DNA of 64,000 nucleotides from an uncultured Bacteroidales bacterium. GTDB lineage: Bacteria; Bacteroidota; Bacteroidia; Bacteroidales; Paludibacteraceae. The notes beneath the pieces are model-generated. The model worked only from the letters and a program-made list of their open reading frames with translations. It searched no databases and was not told the origin of the DNA. Position 1 is the first letter of the stretch. Each line of letters starts with the position of its first letter. The stretch lies in assembly GCA_900317745.1 (NCBI GenBank), contig ONHW01000002.1:239557-303556 (forward strand), written 5' to 3'. Shown piece after piece: positions 25,547-33,729 of the stretch. The translations under genes and the position numbers were made by a program.

Positions 25547-25615
25547 CTATCTATTCACCGCTTTTTTACGCTGTCGGTGGCAGCGCTCTGTTTATCTTCA
25601 AAACCTTTGCGCCTG

Positions 25616-25647
25616 CAAAGGTAATACTTTTTTCTGAATTATGCAAA
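25616..25647 (-). promoter_or_regulatory. Promoter of the KilA-N gene
   Basis: Minus-strand TTTGC (complement of 25643-25647) and TACCTTTG (complement of 25616-25623), about 70 bases upstream of the start; the -33 box overlaps the end of the upstream pseudogene. Confidence 0.65.
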
Positions 25648-25799
25648 TAAATCTCTCTTTTTTCCCCATTTCCCTCTAACGATTATTTCTTTCAATATCG
25701 TATCAGGGCTTGTACCCATCAATGTAATGGTGGATAGTTTCTTACCCATATCTTTCAGTGAGTGCCCGCAATGGTAAAGATTTTCATCTAATATCCTTT
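25639..25799 (-). pseudogene. C-terminal fragment of a RhuM-like protein
   Basis: On the minus strand one frame reads ILDENLYHCGHSLKDMGKKL, then STITLMGTSPDTILKEI, to a stop at 25639. This aligns with the C-terminal ILDDETIYLIGASLKDAGKK of the RhuM-like protein at 51389-52267. A stop codon stands just before it and no N-terminal part is present, so it is a decayed remnant. A promoter (25817-25848) still points at it. Confidence 0.6.
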
Positions 25800-25816
25800 G
25801 TTAAGGAAAGACGCTG

Positions 25817-25848
25817 CAAAGTTACAAAAATATTTTGAATTATGCAAA
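25817..25848 (-). promoter_or_regulatory. Promoter facing the RhuM-like fragment
   Basis: Minus-strand TTTGC (complement of 25844-25848) and TAACTTTG (complement of 25817-25824). It now drives only the pseudogene and perhaps the KilA-N gene behind it. Confidence 0.55.
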
Positions 25849-25939
25849 TGTAATCAAGAAAAAATGCTAAATTTCGGGAATTCCCACAACTTTCGGAGCA
25901 AAATTGCCACAATCTTCGGAAAAGTGCAAAAAAACTCCC

Positions 25940-26410
25940 TTACTCATGGTGGTAGGGCTCACCGCGGAGGATGGTCATGGCGCGGTAGAGCTGCTCGACG
26001 AACAGCAGGCGGATCATCTGATGGCTGAAAGTCATCTGGCTGAGGCTGATCTTGGCATCGGCACGCTGATAAACCGCCTCGCTGAACCCGTACGGTCCGC
26101 CGATAACGAACGTCAGACCGCGTGTGGAGGTGTTCAGCCATGATTGCAGTTGGCTTGCAAACGTGAGGCTGCGGTACTCCTTGCCGTGTTCGTCCAGCAG
26201 AACGACGAAACAGCCCTCCACGGCGCGAAGTATAGCTTCGCCCTCCTGCTGCTTCTGCTGCGACTCGCTCAGGCTCTTGGTGTTCTTCAGATCAGGAATA
26301 ACCTGAATATCGAACGGGATATAATGCTTGAGCCGCTGCACATACGTATCAATCATCTTCGGCAACTCCGTGCCGACAGTCTTGCCAACTACTAAGAGAG
26401 TGAGTTTCAT
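25940..26410 (-). CDS. rlmH: 23S rRNA pseudouridine-1915 N3-methyltransferase RlmH
   Basis: 156 residues, the usual length. It methylates pseudouridine 1915 in helix 69. The SPOUT knot is seen as FVIGGPYGFSEAV and LSQMTFSHQMIRLLFVEQLY. The start MKLTLLVVGKT at 26410 is preferred over an open frame reaching 26566, since that extension translates the octamer repeat (SNSQTLKLSNPQTLK) and passes through the promoter. Confidence 0.95.
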   Translation of the reverse strand: MKLTLLVVGKTVGTELPKMIDTYVQRLKHYIPFDIQVIPDLKNTKSLSESQQKQQEGEAILRAVEGCFVVLLDEHGKEYRSLTFASQLQSWLNTSTRGLTFVIGGPYGFSEAVYQRADAKISLSQMTFSHQMIRLLFVEQLYRAMTILRGEPYHHE

Positions 26411-26422
26411 GTTGTGTTGATA

Positions 26423-26478
26423 GTTTGAGAGTTTGAGAGTTTGAGGGTTTGAGAGTTTGAGGGTTTGAGAGTTTGAAT
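26423..26478 (-). repeat. 8-bp tandem array between rlmH and its promoter
   Basis: Seven consecutive octamers GTTTGAGA/GTTTGAGG (plus strand) occupy the rlmH leader. The complement, TCTCAAAC, matches in form the TCTTCAAA array found inside mnmE. Confidence 0.9.
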
Positions 26479-26490
26479 GTTTTTGCGGTG

Positions 26491-26521
26491 CAAAGATACA
26501 AATAAATTTGCATAAATGCAA
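26491..26521 (-). promoter_or_regulatory. Promoter of rlmH
   Basis: Minus-strand TTGC (complement of 26518-26521) and TATCTTTG (complement of 26491-26498), 19 bases apart, divergent from the next promoter. Confidence 0.65.
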
Positions 26522-26560
26522 GCATTTGGGCAGAAAAATTGCAAAAAATGTTGCAAAGTG

Positions 26561-26591
26561 TTGCAAATATCATTTATTTTTTGTAATTTTG
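26561..26591 (+). promoter_or_regulatory. Promoter of the TlpA-like gene and envelope set
   Basis: TTGC at 26561-26564 and TAATTTTG at 26584-26591, about 33 bases before the ATG at 26624. Confidence 0.65.
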
Positions 26592-26623
26592 CAGGCAAAT
26601 GGAAAAATTAACAGAACAAAACT

Positions 26624-27100
26624 ATGAAACGAATAGTAATAGTTGTGCTGTGCGCGCTATGCGTCAGCCGCGCGTGGGCGGTGTTACCCGATCTTGAATT
26701 GAAAGATGTGGACGGCAATACCGTTCATACCGAGAGTCTCACAGCCGCAGGCAAACCGATCATCATTTCGTTCTTTGCCACGTGGTGCAAACCTTGCATG
26801 CGCGAGTTGCAGGCTATCAGCGAGGTGTATGCCGACTGGCAGCAGGAGACAGGCGTGGAGATGTACATCGTGAGCATCGACCAAGGGCAGGACATAAAGA
26901 AAGTCAAACCTCTGGTGGACGGCTACGGATGGGAGTACCACGTGCTGCTCGACCCGAACGGCGAGTTCAAGCGCGCCATGAACGTGCAGAACATTCCCCA
27001 CTTGTTTGTGATTGACAAGCATGGCAAGACCGTGTATAACCACACCGGCTATACCGATGGCAGCGAGGTGGAGATACTGAGTAGGTTGAGAGGGGAGTGA
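26624..27100 (+). CDS. TlpA-like thiol-disulfide oxidoreductase, exported
   Basis: 158 residues. A signal peptide (IVIVVLCALCVSRAWA) is followed by a thioredoxin fold with the active site FFATWCKPCMRE (CxxC) near residue 54 and the cis-proline region NIPHLFVIDKHGK. It probably handles disulfides or cytochrome/thiol chemistry in the periplasm. Downstream are two Omp28-like proteins with their own CxxC motifs, possible partners. Confidence 0.88.
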   Translation: MKRIVIVVLCALCVSRAWAVLPDLELKDVDGNTVHTESLTAAGKPIIISFFATWCKPCMRELQAISEVYADWQQETGVEMYIVSIDQGQDIKKVKPLVDGYGWEYHVLLDPNGEFKRAMNVQNIPHLFVIDKHGKTVYNHTGYTDGSEVEILSRLRGE

Positions 27101-27190
27101 CACCCCTCCGGCTCCCCTCTCAAAGGGGAGTGAAGAGTTGAGTGTTTAGTGTTGAGAGAGTTTGAGGGTTTGAGAGTTGAGCGAAATTGA
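27101..27190. repeat. GC-rich palindrome plus heptamer/octamer repeats, copy 1
   Basis: CACCCCTCCGGCTCCCCTCT followed by CAAAGGGGAGTGA, then GAGTTGAG, TTTAGTGTTGAGAG and GTTTGAGGGTTTGAGAG units. The same pair (palindrome, then TTGAG units) recurs at 28916-28980. Confidence 0.75.
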
Positions 27191-28887
27191 GAGTTAAAAT
27201 TCTATATATTGCGATTGGTGTGCTACTGTGTTGCTCATCGCTGTGCGCGGCGAGGGACACGGTGTATGTGAGCGGTAGCGTGCAGCACGACGGGCTCTTT
27301 CCGACGCGTGACGTGTCGGAGTACCGTGCCCTGCCGCGTGCCAAGTGGGCGAAGATCGACCACCTGAGCAACAACTACATCGACCTGTCGGTGCACTATC
27401 TCACCTCCGAGGACAACAAGTCGCATTTTCGCGGTGTGACGGCTGCCACACGTGTGGAGCTCAACCAGTGGCCGCTGTTAGGCTACGAACCCGGGTTCGC
27501 CGGACACGGCATAGGTCACCTTAGTCTGCGTGCGGACTTCGACTGGGGACACGTCAGCGTGGGCGATATTTACGGGCAGTTCGGTTCGGGAATGTTGCTT
27601 AACCTGTACGAGAACCGCGACCTGGGTATCGACAACTCGCTGCGCGGCGCAAAGATAACCGCCGACCCGTACACAGGTATACATGTGACCTTGTTGGGCG
27701 GCAAGCAGCGGCGGTACTGGAACTGCTACGCCGACCGTGCCTGGGGCTGGAACTACACGCAGGACGCAGCACTCGGCGCGGATCTCAACCTCGAGTTGCA
27801 CAGCTGGATCAAACCGCTGCAGGACAACAATATTGACCTGACCATAGGCGGCAGCTACGTGAGCAAGTACGAGCAGCGCGACACGATACTCCGGCCTATA
27901 GACGGCATGCTGTACATGTACAACCTGCCGCGCTGGGTAGGTGCAGGCGAGGTGCGTGCGGAGCTGCAGGCACACGGCTGGGATGTGATGGCTGAATATG
28001 CCTACAAGGCGAACGACCCTACGGTGGAAAACGCTATGGATTACCGTCCCGGGCAGGCGTTGCTGCTATCCGCCGGCTATTCGCGCAAGGGATTCTCGGT
28101 ACTGGTGCAAACAAAGTTCTCCGACAACATGTCTTTCCGCTCGGCACGCCGGGAGCAGGGTATAGTAGGCAGGCTGAACCTGCTGCCCGTGTTCACTCCG
28201 CAGCACACGTATTCGCTGGCAGCGCTCTATCCGTACGCCACGCAGTATGTCGAAGGCGAGTGGGCGTTTCAGGCTGAGGTGTGCTACACCTGGCCGCGCA
28301 AGACGCCTATGGGCGGGCGCTACGGCACGACACTCAAATTCAGTGCCTCACATGTGCGCGGGCTGCGCGAACCCGGCTCGTGGGCGATAGACATGAGCAG
28401 GTCGGGCACGTACTACACCGATATACATCTCGAGCTGAACAAGAAAGTGAACAAGATATGGAACCTGAACGCCCTGCTGATGTACCAGACATACAACCAG
28501 CGTGTGATAGAGGGCGAAGGTGACCTGGTGCGTGCCGGTGTAGCGGTGCTGGAGAACAAAGTGAAGATCAACAAGAACGTTATTCTGCGCAACGAACTGC
28601 AATACCTGTTCACCCGTCAGGATAACGGCCAGTGGGTGGCGGCATTGCTCGAACTGGACTTGTGGCATTGCGTCACGCTGACAGGCTCGTGGGAGTACAA
28701 CATCGGCGGTGCGCCCAACGAACTGAAGCAGCATTATTACTACGCCGGTGCGACGTACAGCAACGGTGCCCACCACCTGTCAGCCGGGTACGTCAAGTCC
28801 AGCGGCGGATTCAACTGCTCGGGCGGAGTCTGCCGTATGGAACCCGAGCAGGAAGGTGTAAAAATGAGTTATAACTACACATGGTAA
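27187..28887 (+). CDS. DUF6029-like outer-membrane protein
   Basis: 566 residues. Signal peptide ILYIAIGVLLCCSSLCA, then a beta-rich chain with many aromatic strand ends and a final SYNYTW, typical of a Bacteroidales outer-membrane barrel. The GQFGSGMLLNLYENRDLGID stretch fits DUF6029 proteins. The only start that keeps the signal peptide is TTG at 27187, which lies in a TTGAGAGTT repeat unit. Substrate unknown. It belongs to the secreted set with the TlpA-like and Omp28-like genes. Confidence 0.75.
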   Translation: MRVKILYIAIGVLLCCSSLCAARDTVYVSGSVQHDGLFPTRDVSEYRALPRAKWAKIDHLSNNYIDLSVHYLTSEDNKSHFRGVTAATRVELNQWPLLGYEPGFAGHGIGHLSLRADFDWGHVSVGDIYGQFGSGMLLNLYENRDLGIDNSLRGAKITADPYTGIHVTLLGGKQRRYWNCYADRAWGWNYTQDAALGADLNLELHSWIKPLQDNNIDLTIGGSYVSKYEQRDTILRPIDGMLYMYNLPRWVGAGEVRAELQAHGWDVMAEYAYKANDPTVENAMDYRPGQALLLSAGYSRKGFSVLVQTKFSDNMSFRSARREQGIVGRLNLLPVFTPQHTYSLAALYPYATQYVEGEWAFQAEVCYTWPRKTPMGGRYGTTLKFSASHVRGLREPGSWAIDMSRSGTYYTDIHLELNKKVNKIWNLNALLMYQTYNQRVIEGEGDLVRAGVAVLENKVKINKNVILRNELQYLFTRQDNGQWVAALLELDLWHCVTLTGSWEYNIGGAPNELKQHYYYAGATYSNGAHHLSAGYVKSSGGFNCSGGVCRMEPEQEGVKMSYNYTW

Positions 28888-28980
28888 AGTCAATAGTCGA
28901 AAGTCGAAAGTCGAAAGACACCCCTCCGGCTCCCCTCACAAAGGGGAGAGAAGTTGAGCGTTTAGTGTTGAGAGTTGAAA
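28888..28980. repeat. GC-rich palindrome plus TTGAG repeats, copy 2
   Basis: AGTCGAAAGTCGAAAGTCGA units, then CACCCCTCCGGCTCCCCTCA with CAAAGGGGAG, then GTTGAGCGTTTAGTGTTGAG. It lies across the 5' end of the following lipoprotein gene and may supply its start codon. Confidence 0.75.
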
Positions 28981-29771
28981 GATGGCTTGTGGCGTTGTGC
29001 CTGTGCGTGCTCACGGGCTGCGAGGTTATAGGCGATAACGAGCGCCTGATAGCCGTTCAGTTGCCTGTGGACAGCGCCGGACGCAATCATGTGCTGATCG
29101 AGTTCACGGGATTCCGTTGCGTCAACTGCCCGAAAGCTGCCACCGTGGCAGACAAACTGCACCATACATACGGCGAGCGGCTGATAACGGTAGCCATGCA
29201 CCCGGCATCGAACCCGTTTACCCGTGGTGCGGACAAGTATGACTACACCTGCCCGGCTGCCGATACGTATTACCTGTATATGGGCGGCAATGCCACCACG
29301 CCGTTCCCGACGGGAAACATTGACATGCTCGCCTATGACCACGATTATCTGGTCGATTATTCCATGTGGGCAACTCTGCTTGCCGAGCGGATGGGCGAAC
29401 CGGCATCGGTGCAACTCGCTGCCTCCGCATTATTGAAGCCCGCTTCACGGCAACTGACCGTCCGCACCCGCTGCTTTGCTATCGACAAGCAGGATCTGCA
29501 GATGGCAGTCTGGCTGGTAGAGGACAGTATAATTGGTGCGCAGGCGCTGCCCGACGGTACGGTGGACACACAGTATTGCCACAACCATGTGCTCCGCGCC
29601 GCATTGAGTGCCGAGTGGGGAGAGCCGGTAACCGCCCAACCGCAACCCGAAGAACTGATCTTTGACACCGCTCTGCCCGAGGGCTGCGACGCAAGGCACT
29701 GCTCGGTAGTGGTGGTGGCCATGGATCAAAATAAATCGATAATTAACGCTAAACAGATTAAGATAGAATGA
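28965..29771 (+). CDS. Omp28-like lipoprotein, first copy
   Basis: 268 residues from the GTG at 28965, giving a lipoprotein signal LRVERWLVALCLCVLTGC. The frame is open back to an ATG at 28881 (overlapping the previous stop), but that extension only translates the repeat. The mature N-terminus has HVLIEFTGFRCVNCPKA, a thioredoxin-like strand with CxxC, as in Omp28-related outer-membrane proteins. It is followed with a four-base overlap by the next gene. Confidence 0.75.
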   Translation: MLRVERWLVALCLCVLTGCEVIGDNERLIAVQLPVDSAGRNHVLIEFTGFRCVNCPKAATVADKLHHTYGERLITVAMHPASNPFTRGADKYDYTCPAADTYYLYMGGNATTPFPTGNIDMLAYDHDYLVDYSMWATLLAERMGEPASVQLAASALLKPASRQLTVRTRCFAIDKQDLQMAVWLVEDSIIGAQALPDGTVDTQYCHNHVLRAALSAEWGEPVTAQPQPEELIFDTALPEGCDARHCSVVVVAMDQNKSIINAKQIKIE

Positions 29772-30319
29772 AGAAACTCTATGTACTGCTGGCAGCACTG
29801 TGTATGCTGCAGCAGGCTCACGCGCTGATCGTGAGCGTACGAGGCGAGGGCGAGGTGCCCGAGCAGGGATTGGAACTGACCGTCACCGAAGGTGTGGAGG
29901 ACATACTCACCGGACAATATACGATGGAGCTGGAGGGTGACCTGCTCACCAATGCGGGATCGGTAACCGTGCAAATAACCCGTTCGGCGGCAGGGCTCAC
30001 CGATGAGTTCTGCTGCGCCGACAACTGCACGGCGGGCAACGGCGAGACAACCGAAACGAAGCAGTTCAGCCTTAGCGGCTTGGCGCATTGGTACGCACAT
30101 TATGTGCCTGTAGCCGGGTCGGAAGAAACGATCGCCTATACCTTCAGCGACGGCAGCGACAGCCGCACCATAACGGTGCACTACATCTACAGCGCTTCGG
30201 CTGTGGAGCCGGTCAGCGCTGCCGAACAGCGTGCTGCCAAACGTCTGACCGACGGACAACTGCGTGTGCTGCATAACGGACAGTGGTACACCGTTGACGG
30301 AGCATTGATTGACAAATAA
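29768..30319 (+). CDS. Secreted protein of unknown function
   Basis: 183 residues with signal peptide LYVLLAALCMLQQAHA. The mature part is beta-rich; FCCADNCTAGNG holds three cysteines that could form a disulfide. The end, QLRVLHNGQWYTVDGALIDK, resembles the C-terminal tag of the LRR protein and adhesin (RVLxDGxxYxxxG). It overlaps the preceding lipoprotein gene by four bases and precedes the next Omp28-like gene by 15, so it is co-transcribed with both. No family recognised. Confidence 0.65.
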   Translation: MKKLYVLLAALCMLQQAHALIVSVRGEGEVPEQGLELTVTEGVEDILTGQYTMELEGDLLTNAGSVTVQITRSAAGLTDEFCCADNCTAGNGETTETKQFSLSGLAHWYAHYVPVAGSEETIAYTFSDGSDSRTITVHYIYSASAVEPVSAAEQRAAKRLTDGQLRVLHNGQWYTVDGALIDK

Positions 30320-30334
30320 AATACAAAACCTGTT

Positions 30335-31843
30335 ATGAAAACCAAAAATCTCTCATTGGGCGTCTGCGCCCTTATGCTCGGCTGGCTGACTGCCTGCCAA
30401 CCTAAGAATGTACCCGAACCCGCACCCCAGGACGATCCTGCCGCCGATACAACGGCGACCGACGAACCGGAGGTACAACTGCCGTCCGCCTTCCCCAAGA
30501 AACATCTGATTGAGGAGTTCACCGGTCAGGATTGCGGTTACTGCCCGTACGGTATGGATTGTGTACACCAGTTTGTTGATAACGATACGAACTGGGTGGT
30601 TGTACTGCACCACTACGGTTATAGCAAGGATCACTTCTCTGTGGCAGGCAGCCAGAGCATAACCAGAAAACTGTCGGTTAACGGTGCACCTGCCATAACC
30701 GTTGACCGTGATGCTACCAAGAGCGATGCCGGACGAACGATCACTTTCCACCCGGGCTATTTGCCCTCGGTGAGCAAGACGCAGTTTGAAGACTCGACGA
30801 TCGCCTCTATCGTGATTACCAACACCTACGATGCTTCGGCGCGCAAGTTGCAGGTGCATATCAGCGGTTATGTGCTCGGCAGCGAACCGCCGGCACTCAA
30901 ACTCACCGCACTCGTCAAGGAGTCGGGTATGATTGATTACCAGCAGGACTTCTATGCGACCTTCGAAGGCTGGCAGGAGTTCCGCCACTGCAATGCCGTG
31001 CGTGCGTTCCTGACTGATCCGTTAGGCGACGCCGTTACGGTCAGCAAGCATGCGTACGAGGCTGACTACGAACTGGATATACCAGCAGCCTGGGTGGCTG
31101 ACAACTGTGCAGTGGTTGCACTGCTGTCGCAGGACTTCAAGCCCGTAGTGCAAGTCGAGCAGCGTCCGGTAGTACCGAACACCGCCGGCGGTGCGGATAT
31201 CCGTCATGGCGGTATAACGGCTGTGCCGGTCAGCGACTATTATCCCGAACCGGGTGCTACGACTGCTCCGCAGGATTATTCCGGTGTTGCCACTGACACG
31301 CTGAATGCTGCCGGAGCGTACTACACCCCGTATCCCAACTACGGATTCAATCTTTGGCAATTACAGGCGTATAATCCTTCAACTACCGTTACGATCAACA
31401 ATACGCCCTGTGTTCCGTTTGCCAACATCATGCTGTTCACTCCGCTTACGGATACAGCTATACCTAACGGCACTTATCCCTTACTCACGACTCTTGAGCC
31501 GGGCACCGCGTATGCCGGATTCCGTGACGATGAACAGTTCCTTATTGACGGCTCGCAGTTCTACTATACCTCCAGCAGTTATCTGGAGCAGGGGTATCTG
31601 GTACCCGAGGTGGAGTGGCTGATTGCCGATGGCACACTCACTATCAGCAGAAAAAGCTGGAAACTTGAAGGCCACGCCCGCAACGGTGCTGTAATCAGTT
31701 TGTACGGCAGCACAACTATTCAGAACTGGGGCGCATCCAATGCTCCGCGCCGAGCCCGCCAACAGCCGCGATTGGGCGTATGTGACGCAACGAGCCCTGA
31801 TAAGCATATACCCGTACTGAATGGAACTTTCCGCCGATTATAG
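30335..31843 (+). CDS. Omp28-like lipoprotein, second copy
   Basis: 502 residues. Lipobox LGWLTAC (Cys21), an acidic/proline spacer, then HLIEEFTGQDCGYCPYGMD, the Omp28-type CxxC region, and a long beta-rich C-terminal domain (about 300-500). The 23-base overlap with mnmE suggests coupled expression, although mnmE may also have its own signals. It is longer than its neighbour at 28965, with an extra C-terminal domain. Confidence 0.8.
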   Translation: MKTKNLSLGVCALMLGWLTACQPKNVPEPAPQDDPAADTTATDEPEVQLPSAFPKKHLIEEFTGQDCGYCPYGMDCVHQFVDNDTNWVVVLHHYGYSKDHFSVAGSQSITRKLSVNGAPAITVDRDATKSDAGRTITFHPGYLPSVSKTQFEDSTIASIVITNTYDASARKLQVHISGYVLGSEPPALKLTALVKESGMIDYQQDFYATFEGWQEFRHCNAVRAFLTDPLGDAVTVSKHAYEADYELDIPAAWVADNCAVVALLSQDFKPVVQVEQRPVVPNTAGGADIRHGGITAVPVSDYYPEPGATTAPQDYSGVATDTLNAAGAYYTPYPNYGFNLWQLQAYNPSTTVTINNTPCVPFANIMLFTPLTDTAIPNGTYPLLTTLEPGTAYAGFRDDEQFLIDGSQFYYTSSSYLEQGYLVPEVEWLIADGTLTISRKSWKLEGHARNGAVISLYGSTTIQNWGASNAPRRARQQPRLGVCDATSPDKHIPVLNGTFRRL

Positions 31844-33227
31844 CCGTCAGACGATCTGCGCCGTAGCCACAGCTTTCGGCGCAGCAGGTATAGCCGTGGT
31901 GCGTGTGAGCGGTGCGAATGCTATACGTGTCGTGGACAGTCTGTTCCGCGGCAAGCATTCGCTATGTGAGGTGCCTACTTATACTGCTCATTACGGCACG
32001 ATCGGTTCACCTGCCTTAAACGGCAGCGGTCAGAATGTGTTGGACGAAGTGGTATGCACCGTGTTTCGTGCACCGCACTCCTTCACCGGCGAAGACACGG
32101 TGGAGATCAGTTGTCACGGCAGCCTCTTTGTCCAGCAGGAACTGGTGCGCCTGCTCATCGATGCCGGTGCGCGAATGGCGGATAAGGGCGAATTTACCAA
32201 GCGTGCGTTCATGAACGGACGGATCGATCTGGCGCAGGCAGAAGCCGTGGCGGATCTGATTGCCGCTTCTTCGGCTGCCGAGAAAGACGTAGCCCTCAGC
32301 CAGTTGCGCGGTGGCGTATCAGGCAAGATTGCCGAACTGCGCGAACAACTGCTTACGTTCACCTCGCTGCTGGAGCTCGAACTCGATTTTGCCGACCATG
32401 AGGAACTGGAGTTTGCCGACCGCTCGCAACTGACCGATTTGCTGAACTCCGCCACGCAGACTATCAGCAGCCTGATTGCCACCTTCCAGGCAGGCAATGC
32501 GATCAAGCAGGGCGTGCAGGTGGCTATCGTAGGTGCACCCAATGCCGGCAAATCAACGCTGCTCAATGCCCTGCTGGGCGACGAGCGCGCTATAGTCAGC
32601 GATATCCGCGGCACGACGCGCGACACGATTGAAGACACGATCATTATCGGCGGTGTGCTGGTGCGGCTCACCGACACCGCGGGTATTCAGTCCACCGAGG
32701 ATATAATCGAGCAGAAGGGCATAGAACGCAGCCGGCAGGCTATACGCAAGGCACACATTGTAATCGAACTGCTGGACAGCACCGACCCGCAACCTGTGCT
32801 CTCTGCCGATGACCTGAATCCGCGCCAAGTGCTACTGCGCGTGCTGAACAAGGTTGATCTGCAATCTTCAAATCCTCAAATCTTCAAATCTTCAAATCCT
32901 CAAATCCTCAAATCTTCAAATCTTATATACATCAGTGCCAAACTCGGAGATATACAGCCCTTGCTGTCGCGTCTGGAGAGTGAGGTGTCGCGCCTGACTG
33001 CACATACCGACAGCGTGCTGATCAGCAATGCCCGTCACTACGAAGCGTTGTGCCGTGCACAGACTGCTCTTGAGCGTGTGAACGAAGGTCTGCAGGCGGC
33101 ACTCAGTGGCGAACTGCTGGCGCTCGACCTGCATGACGCACTCGATGCCTTGGGCGAGATAACCGGCGAGGTGTCCTCGCAGGAGGTGCTGAATACCATT
33201 TTTGAGCGTTTCTGTATAGGAAAGTAA
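31821..33227 (+). CDS. mnmE: tRNA modification GTPase MnmE with octamer-repeat insert
   Basis: 468 residues. It acts with MnmG to modify U34 of tRNAs. N-terminal folate-binding domain (IAVVRVSGANA region), helical domain, and an inserted Ras-like G domain: G1 GAPNAGKST, G2/G3 GTTRDT and DTAGIQ, G4 LNKVD (about 343), G5 ISAKLG. The terminal CIGK carries the conserved cysteine. Between G4 and G5, about 19 residues (SSNPQIFK repeats, near 349-367) come from an 8-bp tandem array; usual enzymes have a short loop here. The enzyme otherwise looks intact, so the insert is probably tolerated. Confidence 0.95.
   Translation: MELSADYSRQTICAVATAFGAAGIAVVRVSGANAIRVVDSLFRGKHSLCEVPTYTAHYGTIGSPALNGSGQNVLDEVVCTVFRAPHSFTGEDTVEISCHGSLFVQQELVRLLIDAGARMADKGEFTKRAFMNGRIDLAQAEAVADLIAASSAAEKDVALSQLRGGVSGKIAELREQLLTFTSLLELELDFADHEELEFADRSQLTDLLNSATQTISSLIATFQAGNAIKQGVQVAIVGAPNAGKSTLLNALLGDERAIVSDIRGTTRDTIEDTIIIGGVLVRLTDTAGIQSTEDIIEQKGIERSRQAIRKAHIVIELLDSTDPQPVLSADDLNPRQVLLRVLNKVDLQSSNPQIFKSSNPQILKSSNLIYISAKLGDIQPLLSRLESEVSRLTAHTDSVLISNARHYEALCRAQTALERVNEGLQAALSGELLALDLHDALDALGEITGEVSSQEVLNTIFERFCIGK
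32865..32920 (+). repeat. 8-bp tandem array inside mnmE
   Basis: Seven adjacent octamers TCTTCAAA or TCCTCAAA. Eight bases times three give an eight-residue protein repeat, so the array is read in frame as SSNPQIFK/SSNPQILK/SSN. It matches in type the intergenic array before rlmH. Confidence 0.95.
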
Positions 33228-33264
33228 TACAGATTTGGCAAGTTAAGCCTATAATCGCAATTAC

Positions 33265-33310
33265 ACAAAAAAAATACCTCACAAATTTGCAAATGTGAGG
33301 TATTTTTTGT
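33265..33310 (+). terminator. Terminator of mnmE, with a promoter box in its loop
   Basis: ACAAAAAAAATACCTCAC pairs with GTGAGGTATTTTTTGT around a 12-base loop. The loop contains TTTGC (33286-33290), the -33 box of the panD promoter. Confidence 0.85.
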
Positions 33311-33317
33311 AATTTTG
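33286..33317 (+). promoter_or_regulatory. Promoter of panD
   Basis: TTTGC at 33286-33290 and TAATTTTG at 33310-33317; start expected near 33324, 25 bases before the ATG at 33349. Confidence 0.7.
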
Positions 33318-33348
33318 CATTCGCAAAATGTGCGTTGAAACTCCAAAT

Positions 33349-33690
33349 ATGTTATTACAAATACTCAAATCGAAGATTCATCGCGTACAGGTTACGGAGG
33401 CTAACCTTGAGTACGTAGGCAGCATTACGATCGATCAGGATCTGATGGATGCATCCAACATCTATGCAGGCGAGCGCGTGCAGGTTGTGGATAACACCAA
33501 CGGTGCGCGTATCGAGACCTATGTTATCCCCGGCAAGCGCGGTAGCGGATGTATCTGCATCAACGGTGCAGCAGCGCACCTCGTACACGTGGGCGACACG
33601 GTGATCATCATGGCGTATGCGCTCATGTCGCCCGAGGAAACAAAGGCGTTCAAGCCCGCAATCGTTTTTCCGGTGAATAACAAACTCTAA
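33349..33690 (+). CDS. panD: Aspartate 1-decarboxylase (pyruvoyl-dependent)
   Basis: 113 residues starting [20 protein letters not shown]. It makes beta-alanine for pantothenate and CoA. Self-cleavage should occur within YVGSITID (Gly-Ser), forming the pyruvoyl group. [20 protein letters not shown] is the conserved C-terminal part. A frame starting at 33328 adds seven residues, but lies too close to the inferred transcription start. It is followed by tgt. Confidence 0.93.
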   Translation: MLLQILKSKIHRVQVTEANLEYVGSITIDQDLMDASNIYAGERVQVVDNTNGARIETYVIPGKRGSGCICINGAAAHLVHVGDTVIIMAYALMSPEETKAFKPAIVFPVNNKL

Positions 33691-33729
33691 TCGGGATATC
33701 GACATCTCGATATATCGACATCTCGAATC

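Noticed and set aside
26349-26598. Small frames with SNPQTLKLSN repeats upstream of rlmH
   Set aside because: They are translations of the intergenic octamer array and lie over the promoter.
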